64,000 nucleotides of DNA from an uncultured Pelagibacteraceae bacterium (GTDB lineage: Bacteria > Pseudomonadota > Alphaproteobacteria > Pelagibacterales > Pelagibacteraceae): assembly GCA_902614835.1 (NCBI GenBank), contig CACMMU010000002.1, forward strand, positions 48,456 through 112,455, read 5' to 3'. Position numbers and translations under genes: made by a program. A model generated the notes under the pieces. It did no database searches, was not told the DNA's origin, and worked only from the letters and a program-made list of their open reading frames with translations. Shown here piece by piece: positions 20,252-31,331 of the stretch (within the stretch, counting starts at the first letter, position 1; each line of letters opens with the position of its first letter).

Positions 20252-20766
20252 ATTTTATACTCAAAATTTTGAGACTCAGCATTAACCTGAAGTTCTTTTG
20301 CTCCATTACGTAAATGGAAATTTCTTGCCATATCAGTTAATGGCGATAAAGTAATTAATCTGTTTAAATGGTTTGATTTCTTAATTTTTTTAAACACTTC
20401 CTTTACTATTAATTTTCCTCCACCCTTCTTCTTAGACCAAACTGTATAAGCAATAGCTATTTTTCCAATATTTTCATTTCTCCATGAAGCGCTTTGTAAA
20501 TGAGCATCCTTTGTCATTAAATCAAATTCTTTTATTGTTTTGGGAACCTCATTTGTGAAACCAAAACACATGATTGCACATATCTCATTTTTATACTTAA
20601 CTCCAAAAATTTTCCTTCCATAACTTGTTCTAAAATCTACATCTAGTTCCGGCCTTATCGGATCTTCTGCTACATCGCATGAATTTAGCTCTACTAACTC
20701 TGCTCCCTTAATCCAATCAAAGAAATTATTAAATTTTTCTTTTATTTTTTTATTAAATTTTTTCAT
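20248..20766 (-). CDS. GNAT-like acetyltransferase-fold protein of unknown substrate
   Basis: A 172-residue cytoplasmic protein. The region [20 protein letters not shown] to the C-terminal [17 protein letters not shown] has the order and spacing of the acetyl-CoA-binding and last strands of GNAT proteins, but the canonical R/QxxGxG/A loop is only loosely matched (KKKGGGK). The N-terminal 60 residues are not recognised. The ATG start is 27 bases from the fabI stop, so it may be expressed as the last gene of the leftward fab operon. No specific function is supported. Confidence 0.55.
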   Translation of the reverse strand: MKKFNKKIKEKFNNFFDWIKGAELVELNSCDVAEDPIRPELDVDFRTSYGRKIFGVKYKNEICAIMCFGFTNEVPKTIKEFDLMTKDAHLQSASWRNENIGKIAIAYTVWSKKKGGGKLIVKEVFKKIKKSNHLNRLITLSPLTDMARNFHLRNGAKELQVNAESQNFEYKI

Positions 20767-20793
20767 TTAATCATTCCAAATTGATAGTTTTTA

Positions 20794-21579
20794 TTATGAG
20801 ATATTTTTTGGATTAGGCATTCCTACTTTATTATAGCCTGCATCCACATAGTGTATTTCGCCAGTAACACCTGCCGCAAGATCGCTTAACAAGTATAAGG
20901 CTGATTTTCCAACATCATCTATGTCTACATTTCTTTTTAGTAAAGAATGGTCTGCGCTCCATTTGTATAAAAATTTTGCATCACCTATAGCAGAAGCAGC
21001 TAACGTTTTGATAGGTCCAGCACTTATGGCATTAACTCTAATCCCTTTGGAACCCAGATCTTTAGCAATATATTTCACGCTAGACTCTAAAGCAGCTTTA
21101 CATACGCCCATTACATTATAATTTGGAACAACCTTGGTTGACTCATAAGTTAAAGTTAACATGCTGGAACCGCTTCCCATAATTTTAGATGCCTCTTTTG
21201 CTACTTCTGTAAATGAAAAACAAGATACTAGCATACTTTTAGCGAAATTTTCTCTTGATGTATTTATATATTCTCCTGATAACTCCGCTCTATCTGAAAA
21301 AGCAACTGCATGTACAACAAAATCTAATTTACCCCATTTATTTTTTATTTCTTGAAATGTTTTTACAACGTCATCATTGTTTTCTACATTACAATTTAAT
21401 GTAAATTTTGAGTTTAATGACTCAGCTAAAGGTTTAACCCTTTTTTTTAAAGCATCACCCAAGTATGTAAAAGCTAGTTCAGCTCCATTTTCAGAAAGCT
21501 TTTTAGCTATACCCCATGCAATGGATCTTTCATTTGCAACACCCATTATTAAACCCTTTTTACCTTTGACTAAGTTCAC
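20794..21579 (-). CDS. fabI: Enoyl-[acyl-carrier-protein] reductase (NADH)
   Basis: Final reduction step of fatty-acid elongation. A short-chain dehydrogenase fold with the FabI-type nucleotide motif GLIMGVANERSIAWGIA near residues 9-25. The catalytic Tyr-x6-Lys is in PNYNVMGVCKAALE near 152-165. The 261 residues are typical. The start is GTG at 21577-21579, 2 bases after the fabB stop. fabA-fabB-fabI in this order next to irr is a conserved alphaproteobacterial arrangement for unsaturated fatty-acid synthesis. Confidence 0.95.
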   Translation of the reverse strand: MNLVKGKKGLIMGVANERSIAWGIAKKLSENGAELAFTYLGDALKKRVKPLAESLNSKFTLNCNVENNDDVVKTFQEIKNKWGKLDFVVHAVAFSDRAELSGEYINTSRENFAKSMLVSCFSFTEVAKEASKIMGSGSSMLTLTYESTKVVPNYNVMGVCKAALESSVKYIAKDLGSKGIRVNAISAGPIKTLAASAIGDAKFLYKWSADHSLLKRNVDIDDVGKSALYLLSDLAAGVTGEIHYVDAGYNKVGMPNPKNIS

Positions 21580-21581
21580 GA

Positions 21582-22793
21582 TTATACCTTTTCGAAAATT
21601 AAAGTTGCGTTTGTTCCTCCAAAACCAAAACTATTGGACATTACAGAGTTTAAGGTTACATTTTTTTCAACTTTTGTAACTATTGGAAATTTTTTTGCTT
21701 CATCGTCCATTTCATTAACATTTGCTGAAGCTGCTATAAAATTATTTTTCATCATAACTAAAGAATAGATAGCTTCATGCACAGATGCAGCACCAAGAGG
21801 GTGACCAGATAGGGATTTTGTTGAACTTATTTTTGGAATTTTATCTTTAAATGCATTTCCAATAGCTCTCAACTCGGTTATATCTCCAACAGGAGTAGAT
21901 GTACCGTGTGCATTTATGTAATCAACTTTATTTCTAGTAGTTTTTAATGCTAAATTCATACATCTTGTTGCTCCTTCTCCAGATGGTGCCACCATGTCAA
22001 AACCATCAGATGTAGCTCCGTAACCTGTCAACTCAGCATAAATTTTTGCACCTCTAGCTTTAGCATGTTCCATTTCTTCTAAAACTAAAACACCTGCGCC
22101 TCCTGCAATTACAAATCCATCTCTTGTTTTGTCATAAGGTCTTGATGCTTTATCTGGACTATCATTATATTTTGAAGAAAGTGCTGTCATAGCATCGAAC
22201 ATAGCCGTCATCGCAAAGTGCAATTCATCGCTTCCACCGGCAAAAATTATTTTTTGTTTGCCAAACTGAATGAGTTCCATCGCATTTCCAATACAGTGAC
22301 CACTAGTCGCGCAGGCAGAACTTATAGTATAATTTACTCCTTTTATTTTAAAAGGAACAGCCAAAGTAGCTGATGCTGTACTTGCCATTGTTCTAGGCAC
22401 AATAAACGGCCCCATTTTTTTTGGATTTTTTTCTCGGGTCTTATCAGCAGCTAGAATAACATTTTCAATTGACGGACCTCCAGACCCCATTACCATTCCG
22501 GTATTAATATTACTAACTTCATTTTCTTTTAATCCCGAATCTACTACCGCCTCCTTCATAGCAACGTAGTTGTATGCTGAACCATTTCCCATAAATCTAA
22601 GAGCCTTTCTGTCAACATGATCACTAAGATTTATATTTGGTTTTCCGTGAATATTACTTTTTAAATTATGCTCTTTATATTCTTCTGCAAAAGAAATGCC
22701 GGACTTATTATTTATGAGTGATTCACATACCTCTTTTTGATTATTTCCTAAACATGAAACTATACCAATTCCTGTCACAACAACCCTTTTCAT
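21582..22793 (-). CDS. fabB: 3-oxoacyl-[acyl-carrier-protein] synthase I
   Basis: Condensing enzyme that elongates acyl-ACPs, including the cis-unsaturated intermediates made by FabA. The catalytic triad is visible: Cys in SSACATSGHCIG near residue 160, His in NAHGTSTPVGD near 297 and His in SLSGHPLGAASVHE near 333. The C-terminal SNSFGFGGTNATLIFEK is the standard thiolase-fold glycine loop. The 403 residues are normal for FabB. The ATG is 2 bases from the fabA stop. Confidence 0.95.
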   Translation of the reverse strand: MKRVVVTGIGIVSCLGNNQKEVCESLINNKSGISFAEEYKEHNLKSNIHGKPNINLSDHVDRKALRFMGNGSAYNYVAMKEAVVDSGLKENEVSNINTGMVMGSGGPSIENVILAADKTREKNPKKMGPFIVPRTMASTASATLAVPFKIKGVNYTISSACATSGHCIGNAMELIQFGKQKIIFAGGSDELHFAMTAMFDAMTALSSKYNDSPDKASRPYDKTRDGFVIAGGAGVLVLEEMEHAKARGAKIYAELTGYGATSDGFDMVAPSGEGATRCMNLALKTTRNKVDYINAHGTSTPVGDITELRAIGNAFKDKIPKISSTKSLSGHPLGAASVHEAIYSLVMMKNNFIAASANVNEMDDEAKKFPIVTKVEKNVTLNSVMSNSFGFGGTNATLIFEKV

Positions 22794-22795
22794 AA

Positions 22796-23299
22796 CTATT
22801 TATATACTCCTACTTTTAAGTTTGCCGCAGTGTAAATTTGTTTTCCGTCCGCTTTTAAAATTCCATCAGCAAAACCAACTGTTCCGCCTTCGGTTTTTAA
22901 AACCTTTTTCATATCAACTTCATAGGTTGCCATTTTGACTTTTTTAAGAACCTCGCCTGTAAATCGAACTGAGTTAACTCCCAAAGCACGCCCTTTGCCC
23001 GATTCTCCCATCCATCCTAAATAAAATCCTACCATTTGCCACATAGCATCTAGTCCTAGACATCCTGGCATAACAGGATCCTTCTTAAAATGACAATCAA
23101 AAAACCACATTTTTTCTTTTATATCAAGTTCAGCTTTTATAAGACCTTTTTTGAATTTTCCATCACCAGATTTAATTTCTGTAATTCTATCAAACATTAA
23201 CATAGGTGGTAGCGGTAAACGTGCATTCCCTTCACCAAATAAATTGCCATTTGCGCAATCAATTAATTCATTATAGTTGTAACTGTTTTTTTGTTTCAT
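22796..23299 (-). CDS. fabA: 3-hydroxydecanoyl-ACP dehydratase/isomerase
   Basis: Dehydrates 3-hydroxydecanoyl-ACP and isomerises the product, opening the anaerobic route to unsaturated fatty acids. Active-site His and Asp are in FFDCHFKKDPVMPGCLGLDA near residues 68-87. The ATG at 23299 gives 167 residues, the normal length; a TTG 15 bases upstream is less likely. First gene of the fabA-fabB-fabI operon and divergent from irr across about 80 bases, so one regulatory region could serve both. Confidence 0.95.
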   Translation of the reverse strand: MKQKNSYNYNELIDCANGNLFGEGNARLPLPPMLMFDRITEIKSGDGKFKKGLIKAELDIKEKMWFFDCHFKKDPVMPGCLGLDAMWQMVGFYLGWMGESGKGRALGVNSVRFTGEVLKKVKMATYEVDMKKVLKTEGGTVGFADGILKADGKQIYTAANLKVGVYK

Positions 23300-23381
23300 T
23301 TTGAAAGTTAACAATTGCTTGAGTTTTTAGCAATATCATATATAAAATTGAATTTAATTATATAGCAAGTTAGTGATAAAA

Positions 23382-23795
23382 ATGAATAATAAAAACAAGA
23401 TTTTTATAGATAAACTTAGATCTTCAGGTCTTAGACCCACAAATCAGAGAGTAGATATAAGCAGATTCCTCTTCAACAGAAAAAAAACATTTCATTTTAC
23501 AGTTGAGCAATTAAAAAACTCTATGAATTTAAAAAGATCAAAAAAAATTTCCACAGCAACTTTTTATAATACAGTACATGCTCTGAAAAGTGCTGGTTAC
23601 TTGAAAGAATTTTCTTTGGAAAATAACACGTCTTATTATGATACAAATATTACTTCGCACCATCACTTCTTCGATAATGGCAAAGTAATAGATATTAAAA
23701 GCGACAAAATTACCTTCAATAAACTTCCAGAGGCCCCAAAAGGTAAGAAAATAAAAAACGTTGAAGTTGTAATAAGATTAGAAAATAATAATTAA
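23382..23795 (+). CDS. irr: Iron response regulator Irr (Fur family)
   Basis: Fur-family regulator that in Rhizobiales and Rhodobacterales is active under iron limitation and is inactivated by heme. The winged-helix part reads SGLRPTNQRVDISRFLF and STATFYNTVHALKSAGYL, where the Fur-like YNTVHALKSAG helix is typical of Irr. An HHHF segment (TSHHHFFDNGK) matches the heme/metal-binding histidines. The N-terminal GCPWHD heme motif of Bradyrhizobium Irr is absent, as in many Irr proteins. Its position divergent from fabA is the classic irr locus. ATG 23382 is chosen over GTG 23373. katG lies immediately downstream with an Irr-box-like site. Confidence 0.87.
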   Translation: MNNKNKIFIDKLRSSGLRPTNQRVDISRFLFNRKKTFHFTVEQLKNSMNLKRSKKISTATFYNTVHALKSAGYLKEFSLENNTSYYDTNITSHHHFFDNGKVIDIKSDKITFNKLPEAPKGKKIKNVEVVIRLENNN

Positions 23796-23818
23796 TCTCA
23801 ATAAAATATCTTGCTATA

Positions 23819-26029
<2,211 letters not shown>

Positions 26030-26030
26030 A

Positions 26031-26276
26031 ATGACAGAATTAACATCAGGAATATTTAACGCCTCAAAAAAAATATACTCATCAAATAGAGGATCGATAT
26101 TAAGAACAATTATTTATACAATTGGACACTTTGCGATTGCAATTACTGTATTAATGTTAGTTGCAGACGTATCTTTCTATATAGCTTTAACAGACGCAAT
26201 TGTCGAACCATTGGCAAATTCAGTATGGTATTTTGTTTTAGATAAATTTTGGGCCTCTAAAATAAAAAAGAAATAA
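26031..26276 (+). CDS. Small DUF2061 membrane protein
   Basis: An 81-residue protein with two hydrophobic segments, at about residues 25-48 and 50-68, and a charged tail. RTIIYTIGHFAIAITVLML and the LANSVWYFVLDKFWA segment match the DUF2061 pattern of small inner-membrane proteins. The function is unknown. It begins one base after the katG stop and is probably cotranscribed with it, so it would share any iron or peroxide control of katG. Confidence 0.75.
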   Translation: MTELTSGIFNASKKIYSSNRGSILRTIIYTIGHFAIAITVLMLVADVSFYIALTDAIVEPLANSVWYFVLDKFWASKIKKK

Positions 26277-26278
26277 AA

Positions 26279-26725
26279 TTATATTCTTCCTTTTAAAATT
26301 TTTCTCTCAATCCAACCGGAGTATCCTCCAGTTTCAATTTTACACCAATCCTTTTTACATTTTTTTATAATACACAATCTTCCTTTCTCTATTACAGCTA
26401 AAGGTTTCGAATAATTAGAAGGTTTTTTAAAAATTATTGAATTATCCTCATTGTTTAAAGCAGCTTTCTTTTTTGATAATTGGGAAATATGTATCCATCC
26501 AGAATTATTTTCATGATCGATAATTTTTCTAAAATTATAAGACTTATCAATAACCAAGACAGGTAAAAATTTTTTTTTATAGATTAATCTTATAGGATGC
26601 TCAAACGAAGGTCCTTGTCTGAGATTAACTTTGTCACTCCTTAAAGTAAGATAATATTCATTTTGAGCATAAGATTGATTGAAAAATAAAAAAAAAAATA
26701 AAAAAAAAATAATAATTTTAACCAT
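26279..26725 (-). CDS. Secreted SH3-domain protein
   Basis: A 148-residue protein with a signal peptide (hydrophobic residues 3-17, cleavage near SYA-QN). Two bacterial SH3-like modules follow: SDKVNLRQGPSFEHPIRLIY at about 30-49 starts the first, and the second ends KKDWCKIETGGYSGWIERKIL (abridged: WCKIETGGYSGWI). The family is often found next to ubiB/coaBC in Alphaproteobacteria, with a presumed role in binding peptidoglycan or envelope partners. It overlaps the ThiF/MoeB gene by 8 bases and ends 3 bases from the convergent DUF2061 gene. Confidence 0.8.
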   Translation of the reverse strand: MVKIIIFFLFFFLFFNQSYAQNEYYLTLRSDKVNLRQGPSFEHPIRLIYKKKFLPVLVIDKSYNFRKIIDHENNSGWIHISQLSKKKAALNNEDNSIIFKKPSNYSKPLAVIEKGRLCIIKKCKKDWCKIETGGYSGWIERKILKGRI

Positions 26726-27479
26726 GAAAAAGACTATTTTTACAATTTGGATTTTTAAGTAATTTTACTTTTCTGAAATCTGAGTTAAGTGCATTAAAAA
26801 TCATTATGTTGCCATTAAGATTATTTTTAATACTTAAAATTGATTTTATAACTTCATTTGCTTGAAGTGAACCAGCTATTCCAGCTAAAGTTGTCATTAT
26901 ACCTTCCGACTCACAATTTAAATTTTCATTTGGAGACTCCGGCATAAAACATCTAAAACAAGGAGTTTTTTTTCTAAAATCAAAATTAAACAGTTGACCG
27001 TCAAATCTATTTATTGCTGAGGAAATCAATATCTTTTTATATTTAATACAATAATCATTAATTAAAAGTCTAGTTTCAAAGTTATCTGTTCCATCGCAGA
27101 TTATAGGATAATCTCTTGCAATTTTATTAATATTTAATCTATTTATTTTCTGCGTGAACGTTTTAATAATTATTTTTTTATTTATTTCTCTAGCTACTTT
27201 TTTTGATACAGAGGTTTTATACTTTCCAATATCTTTTTTTGTAAATAGTATCTGCCTACTTAAGTTTGATAATTCAATTTTATCATGATCAACTATTCCT
27301 AAGTTTCCTACTCCTGAATATGCTAAATATAAAATTAGCGGGCAGCCCAGACCTCCAGCGCCTATTATTAAAACCTTACTTTTGAATATTTTTTTTTGAC
27401 CAGATATGCCGATTTTTTTAAGCATAAGTTGTTTGTAATATTTTTGAAAATCTGTGCTTTTAATTGAGGGTTTTCTCAT
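26718..27479 (-). CDS. ThiF/MoeB/HesA family adenylyltransferase
   Basis: E1-like enzyme that adenylates the C-terminus of a sulfur-carrier protein (MoaD or ThiS type). The nucleotide loop is VLIIGAGGLGCPLILYLA near residue 36-53, and the DHDKIELSNLSRQ and CDGTDNFETR segments are conserved. Zinc ligands are CFRC near 178, and one cysteine in NPNCKNS at the end where the family normally has CxxC. The NLNCESEGI cysteine corresponds to the conserved loop Cys. The 253 residues match MoeB. No carrier protein gene is nearby, so thiamine or molybdopterin cannot be chosen from context. Confidence 0.85.
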   Translation of the reverse strand: MRKPSIKSTDFQKYYKQLMLKKIGISGQKKIFKSKVLIIGAGGLGCPLILYLAYSGVGNLGIVDHDKIELSNLSRQILFTKKDIGKYKTSVSKKVAREINKKIIIKTFTQKINRLNINKIARDYPIICDGTDNFETRLLINDYCIKYKKILISSAINRFDGQLFNFDFRKKTPCFRCFMPESPNENLNCESEGIMTTLAGIAGSLQANEVIKSILSIKNNLNGNIMIFNALNSDFRKVKLLKNPNCKNSLFHG

Positions 27480-28686
27480 TTGATAAAAAAGTTTCTACTA
27501 TCCTTCTAGCAATAACTGAAGCTACAAATTTTTTAGAATTTTTTCTAATTTTTTCAGTTTTACCATTTTTATCAATAATTGTAACCTCATTTTGATCTTT
27601 ATTAAAACCAAAATCACTTTTCGATATATCGTTTGCCACCATTATGTCACAGAATTTTTCTTCCATTTTTTTTGTTGAGTTTTTAATAAGATTTTCTGTT
27701 TCAGCTGAAAAACCAACCAGTAATTTAGGTCTAAATTTGTTATTTTGTCCCAAAAAACTCAAGATATCTACATTTTTTTCAATTTTAATTTCATCGAAAT
27801 TTTCATTTTTTTTTATTTTATTTTTTTTAACAAAGGAAGGTTTGAAATCAGATACTGCAGCAGTACAAACAGCAATATCTACAGGTAAACTTTTTTTTAC
27901 GGCTGATAGCATTTGGTTGCCAGATACTACTTTTTTAATCTTAATGTCTTTATTATAATTAATGTGCGTTGGTCCAGATACAAGAGTAGTTTTTATTCCC
28001 AGTCTTGATAATTCCAAAGCAATTTCATAGCCTTGCTTACCGCTGGACTCATTTGAAATATATCTTACTGGATCAATATATTCTTTTGTTGGCCCCGATG
28101 TAACTATTGCATTTATTTTTTTTCTTTTAAAAAAATTTTTATTTTTAAAATATCTTTCTAAAAAAGATAAAATTTCTCTTGGACTTGACATTTTACCTTT
28201 ACCATACTCTCCACAAGCCATTGTGCCATCCATGGGTCCAATAAATTTATAACCATATTCTACTAGAGATTTTAAATTTTTTTGAGTTGCTTTATGTAGC
28301 CACATTCTCACATTCATAGCTGGGGCCAGAAAAATTTCTCTATTTGATGCTAGAGCAATGGTAGATGCAAGATCATCAGCACTTCCCCTACTAAGCTTTG
28401 ACATAAAATTTGCTGTTGCAGGAAGAACTAAGACTAAATCTGCCCATCGAGATAAAGCAATATGATCTATTTTACCTTTATTATTATCCTCAAACATTTC
28501 TTCAAAAACTTTGTTTTTTAAAAGAGATGAAACAGAAAGCGGAGTTACAAATTTTTTTCCACTTTTTGTAAGGACAACTTTTACTGAAGACTTTCTTCTT
28601 TGAAGCAACCTTATTAAATCCAAAGATTTATATGCAGAAATACCTCCACCAATTATTAATAAAATTTTTTTATTTTGTAAGCTCAT
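27460..28686 (-). CDS. coaBC: Bifunctional phosphopantothenoylcysteine decarboxylase/synthase
   Basis: Catalyses two steps of coenzyme A synthesis. The N-terminal CoaC flavoprotein has LLIIGGGISAYKSLDLIR, the PAMNVRMW motif and the conserved Cys in GTMACGEYGKGKMS near residue 155. The C-terminal CoaB half has VTSGPTKEYIDPVRYISN near 195 and SGKQGYEIA. The 408 residues are typical. It overlaps the ThiF gene by 20 bases and follows ubiB by 6, part of a leftward ubiE-ubiB-coaBC series. dut, a frequent neighbour in Alphaproteobacteria, is not here. Confidence 0.95.
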   Translation of the reverse strand: MSLQNKKILLIIGGGISAYKSLDLIRLLQRRKSSVKVVLTKSGKKFVTPLSVSSLLKNKVFEEMFEDNNKGKIDHIALSRWADLVLVLPATANFMSKLSRGSADDLASTIALASNREIFLAPAMNVRMWLHKATQKNLKSLVEYGYKFIGPMDGTMACGEYGKGKMSSPREILSFLERYFKNKNFFKRKKINAIVTSGPTKEYIDPVRYISNESSGKQGYEIALELSRLGIKTTLVSGPTHINYNKDIKIKKVVSGNQMLSAVKKSLPVDIAVCTAAVSDFKPSFVKKNKIKKNENFDEIKIEKNVDILSFLGQNNKFRPKLLVGFSAETENLIKNSTKKMEEKFCDIMVANDISKSDFGFNKDQNEVTIIDKNGKTEKIRKNSKKFVASVIARRIVETFLSNEKTLN

Positions 28687-28692
28687 TATTAA

Positions 28693-30258
28693 TTAAAATA
28701 CTATAAACAATCCTATTACAATACCTAAAAATATTATAATCATATTGTTTCTCATATTTGTCATTTTTAGTTCTTCCATCTCCATATTTTTACTACCGTC
28801 GACATACAAATTAAGCTTTCCCTCTGCTAACATTTGAAGTGCAATATTTGCTTTATCCATGACATCTGGTAAATCTGGTATTTTCTCTAAAACCTCCTTT
28901 GATACTTCAATAGTCCTTTTGATTTTAGACTCAGGACCTTTTTCGCTTTTTATCCAATCCTCTAGAATTGGTTTTGATACCTCCCAAATATTTGTTTCAG
29001 GATTCAATTTTCTTGCAACACCTTCGACTGACACCATCGTTTTTTGTAGAAGAAGCAATTGGGTTTGAGTGTGCATATTAAATTTTTCAGTAATATCAAA
29101 TAATTGTGCTAATAAGTTCCCTCCGGATATATCCTTAACTGATTGCCCAAATATTGGTTCACCAATTGATCTCAAAGCCTGTGCAAAATCGTCTTTAGAG
29201 GTACTTTTAGACACTAATCCTGCTAGAAAGTGTACTTCAGCTACTTTTACATAATCTCTTTGAATAAAACCATAAAGAATTTCCGCCAAATACTTCTTGT
29301 TATTTTTATCTAACCTCCCCATTATTCCAAAATCTATTGGCATAATATTTCCTTCTTTGTCGACGAACAAATTTCCCTGGTGCATATCTGCATGAAAAAA
29401 ACCATCTCTTACAGCTTGTTTTAAAAAAAGCTGAATTAAATTTCTTGCTAATTTTTTGAGATCTACATTTGATTGCTTTAAAACTTCGATATCTCTTATT
29501 GGAATTGCATCAATTTTGTCCAAAGCAAGAGTTTCTTTTGAGGTATAGTTCCAATAAATTTTTGGAACTTTTATAAAATTATCATTTTTCGTATTTTCGT
29601 ATAGTTCGCTGGCTGCAGCAGCTTCAAATCTTAAGTCCATCTCAACATTTGTGATTTCTTTTAACAAATGAATAACTTCAACCAATTTTAGTCTTTTGGT
29701 TTTTTTAAAAATACTTTCAATCAAAAAAGCCAAAAACATAAGTGCATCAAGTTCTTCATTAACAATTTTATGTATATTTGGTCTTAATATTTTTAAAGCA
29801 ATTTCTTTTTCAGACTTATCAAATTTTATTTTTACAAAATGAACTTGTGCAATAGAAGCAGCCGCGATAGGCTCTCCTATTGATATAATATCATCATAAA
29901 ACTTTTGCCCAATTCCTTTTTTTATAATACTTTTTGTCTCGTTCGTGCTAAAAGCAGGTAATTTATCTTGTAGCTTTTCCAATTTTTTTGCAATTTCCTC
30001 TCCTATTATATCTGGTCTAGTCGCCAAGAATTGACCAAGTTTTATAAAAGTTGTACCCATACCTTGCAAAGCTTCACACAATTTTTCACCTGATGATTTT
30101 TCTGAATTTTCAATTTTATTATTCGAACCAAAAGAAAATACAAAAAAAATAAACTTAAATATCTTTGGTAAAGGCTTAACTTCATCTAAAACTTCAGTGG
30201 CACCAGAAACTGATAATTTTCTCAAAATTTTAAATAAATTAAAGATTTTTTTTAACAT
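28693..30258 (-). CDS. ubiB: Ubiquinone biosynthesis ATPase-like kinase UbiB
   Basis: Atypical ADCK-family kinase required for ubiquinone synthesis. The invariant KxGQ element is in FIKLGQFLATRPDIIG, and the Ala-rich loop is in PIAAASIAQVH. The catalytic region reads FHADMHQGNLFVDKEGNIMPIDFG. A transmembrane helix at the extreme C-terminus (MIIIFLGIVIGLFIVF) matches the family. ATG 30258 gives 521 residues; a TTG at 30273 would overlap ubiE. The 2-base gap to ubiE suggests coexpression of the two quinone genes. Confidence 0.94.
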   Translation of the reverse strand: MLKKIFNLFKILRKLSVSGATEVLDEVKPLPKIFKFIFFVFSFGSNNKIENSEKSSGEKLCEALQGMGTTFIKLGQFLATRPDIIGEEIAKKLEKLQDKLPAFSTNETKSIIKKGIGQKFYDDIISIGEPIAAASIAQVHFVKIKFDKSEKEIALKILRPNIHKIVNEELDALMFLAFLIESIFKKTKRLKLVEVIHLLKEITNVEMDLRFEAAAASELYENTKNDNFIKVPKIYWNYTSKETLALDKIDAIPIRDIEVLKQSNVDLKKLARNLIQLFLKQAVRDGFFHADMHQGNLFVDKEGNIMPIDFGIMGRLDKNNKKYLAEILYGFIQRDYVKVAEVHFLAGLVSKSTSKDDFAQALRSIGEPIFGQSVKDISGGNLLAQLFDITEKFNMHTQTQLLLLQKTMVSVEGVARKLNPETNIWEVSKPILEDWIKSEKGPESKIKRTIEVSKEVLEKIPDLPDVMDKANIALQMLAEGKLNLYVDGSKNMEMEELKMTNMRNNMIIIFLGIVIGLFIVF

Positions 30259-30260
30259 GA

Positions 30261-30965
30261 TTATATTTTCCAACCAGAATGAATTGCGGCTATTCCCCCT
30301 GAAAGATTTCTATACTCAACTTTTTCGAATCCATTATTTTGAAAAATTTCTAAGAGCTCTTCTTGCCCATAAAACTCTTCTATGCTTTTAATAAGATATT
30401 CATAAGGCTCAGACTTTCCTGCAATATACTTACCAATATAAGGGATTGATTTTGAATAAAGTTTATAAATTTTTTCTAGCGTCTCATTCTCTACTTTTGA
30501 AAATTCTAGACATAATATTCTTCCTCCAGTTTTCAAAACTCTTCTAGCTTCTTTAAGTGCCACATTAATATCAGAGAAATTTCTTATTCCAAAACTCACA
30601 GAATACACGTCAAAGGTTTCGCTTTTAAAAGGTAACTTTTCAGCCGCTGAACTATTCCATTTAATTTTATCAAATTTTTTTAATTTAATTTTTCCCTTGT
30701 TAAGCATTTGTTCATTCGGTTCGACACAAGTTACTTCGCCCTCAAATTGAATTCTCTTAAGGAAAGATCTTGCAACATCTCCTGTCCCCGAGGCCACATC
30801 AAGTAAATGATCACCTTTTTTAGGGTTCATCCAATCAATTAGTCTATCTTTCCACAAACGATGAACACCTAAGGACATTAAATCATTCATAATGTCATAC
30901 TTATCAAAAGCATCATCAAAAACCCTTTTTATCCGTTCTGTTTTAGTCCTTTTTATATTTTTCAT
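30261..30965 (-). CDS. ubiE: Demethylmenaquinone/2-polyprenyl-benzoquinol C-methyltransferase UbiE
   Basis: SAM-dependent C-methyltransferase of ubiquinone synthesis. VFDDAFDKYDIMNDLMSLGVHRLWKD (abridged: KYDIMNDLMSLGVHR) is the UbiE N-terminal signature. The SAM loop is LLDVASGTGDVA near residue 54-65, and SFGIRNFSD and LEFSKVE are conserved. The 234 residues are typical. It is the first gene of the leftward ubiE-ubiB-coaBC-thiF-SH3 run, divergent from rpsT over 73 bases. Confidence 0.95.
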   Translation of the reverse strand: MKNIKRTKTERIKRVFDDAFDKYDIMNDLMSLGVHRLWKDRLIDWMNPKKGDHLLDVASGTGDVARSFLKRIQFEGEVTCVEPNEQMLNKGKIKLKKFDKIKWNSSAAEKLPFKSETFDVYSVSFGIRNFSDINVALKEARRVLKTGGRILCLEFSKVENETLEKIYKLYSKSIPYIGKYIAGKSEPYEYLIKSIEEFYGQEELLEIFQNNGFEKVEYRNLSGGIAAIHSGWKI

Positions 30966-31001
30966 TTTTTAACAATGTTATATGCCATAAATAATTAAAT
31001 A

Positions 31002-31030
31002 TTGACCCAAATATTTCAAAGATATATATG
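31002..31030 (+). promoter_or_regulatory. Candidate rpsT promoter with near-absent leader
   Basis: TTGACC at 31002-31007 and TATATG at 31025-31030 with a 17-base spacer. The predicted start near 31037 is about 2 bases before the rpsT ATG at 31039, so the message would be almost leaderless. A TATATA at 31023-31028 is an alternative -10 with a shorter spacer. Confidence 0.4.
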
Positions 31031-31038
31031 TTGCACTC

Positions 31039-31305
31039 ATGCCAAATACTAAATCAGCCATTAGAAAGGTCAAAAAAGTAAGAAAACAAACCCTTTTAAA
31101 CAAATATTGGAAAAGAAGGTATAAGCTAGCCATTAAAAAGATGGAAGGTATTTTGCAAAAAAAGGATGCAAAAGAAGCCAAAAAATACTTTTCAAAGTTT
31201 CAATCTGAACTTTTAAAATCGGCAAAAAAAGGACCAATAAAAAAACAAAATGTTTCAAGAAAAATTTCTCGAATTTCAAAAAGAATAAAAAATATCAATA
31301 GCTAG
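31039..31305 (+). CDS. rpsT: 30S ribosomal protein S20
   Basis: Binds the 5' domain and the 3' minor domain of 16S rRNA. The 88 residues are lysine rich and match S20 end to end: MPNTKSAIRKVKKVRKQTL at the N-terminus and KGPIKKQNVSRKISRISKRI at the C-terminus. rpsT upstream of dnaA is a common alphaproteobacterial arrangement. It starts the rightward block rpsT-dnaA-dnaN-gyrB, opposite in direction to the quinone genes on its left. Confidence 0.95.
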   Translation: MPNTKSAIRKVKKVRKQTLLNKYWKRRYKLAIKKMEGILQKKDAKEAKKYFSKFQSELLKSAKKGPIKKQNVSRKISRISKRIKNINS

Positions 31306-31331
31306 TTGTAATCAATTAAGAGTTGTCACAA

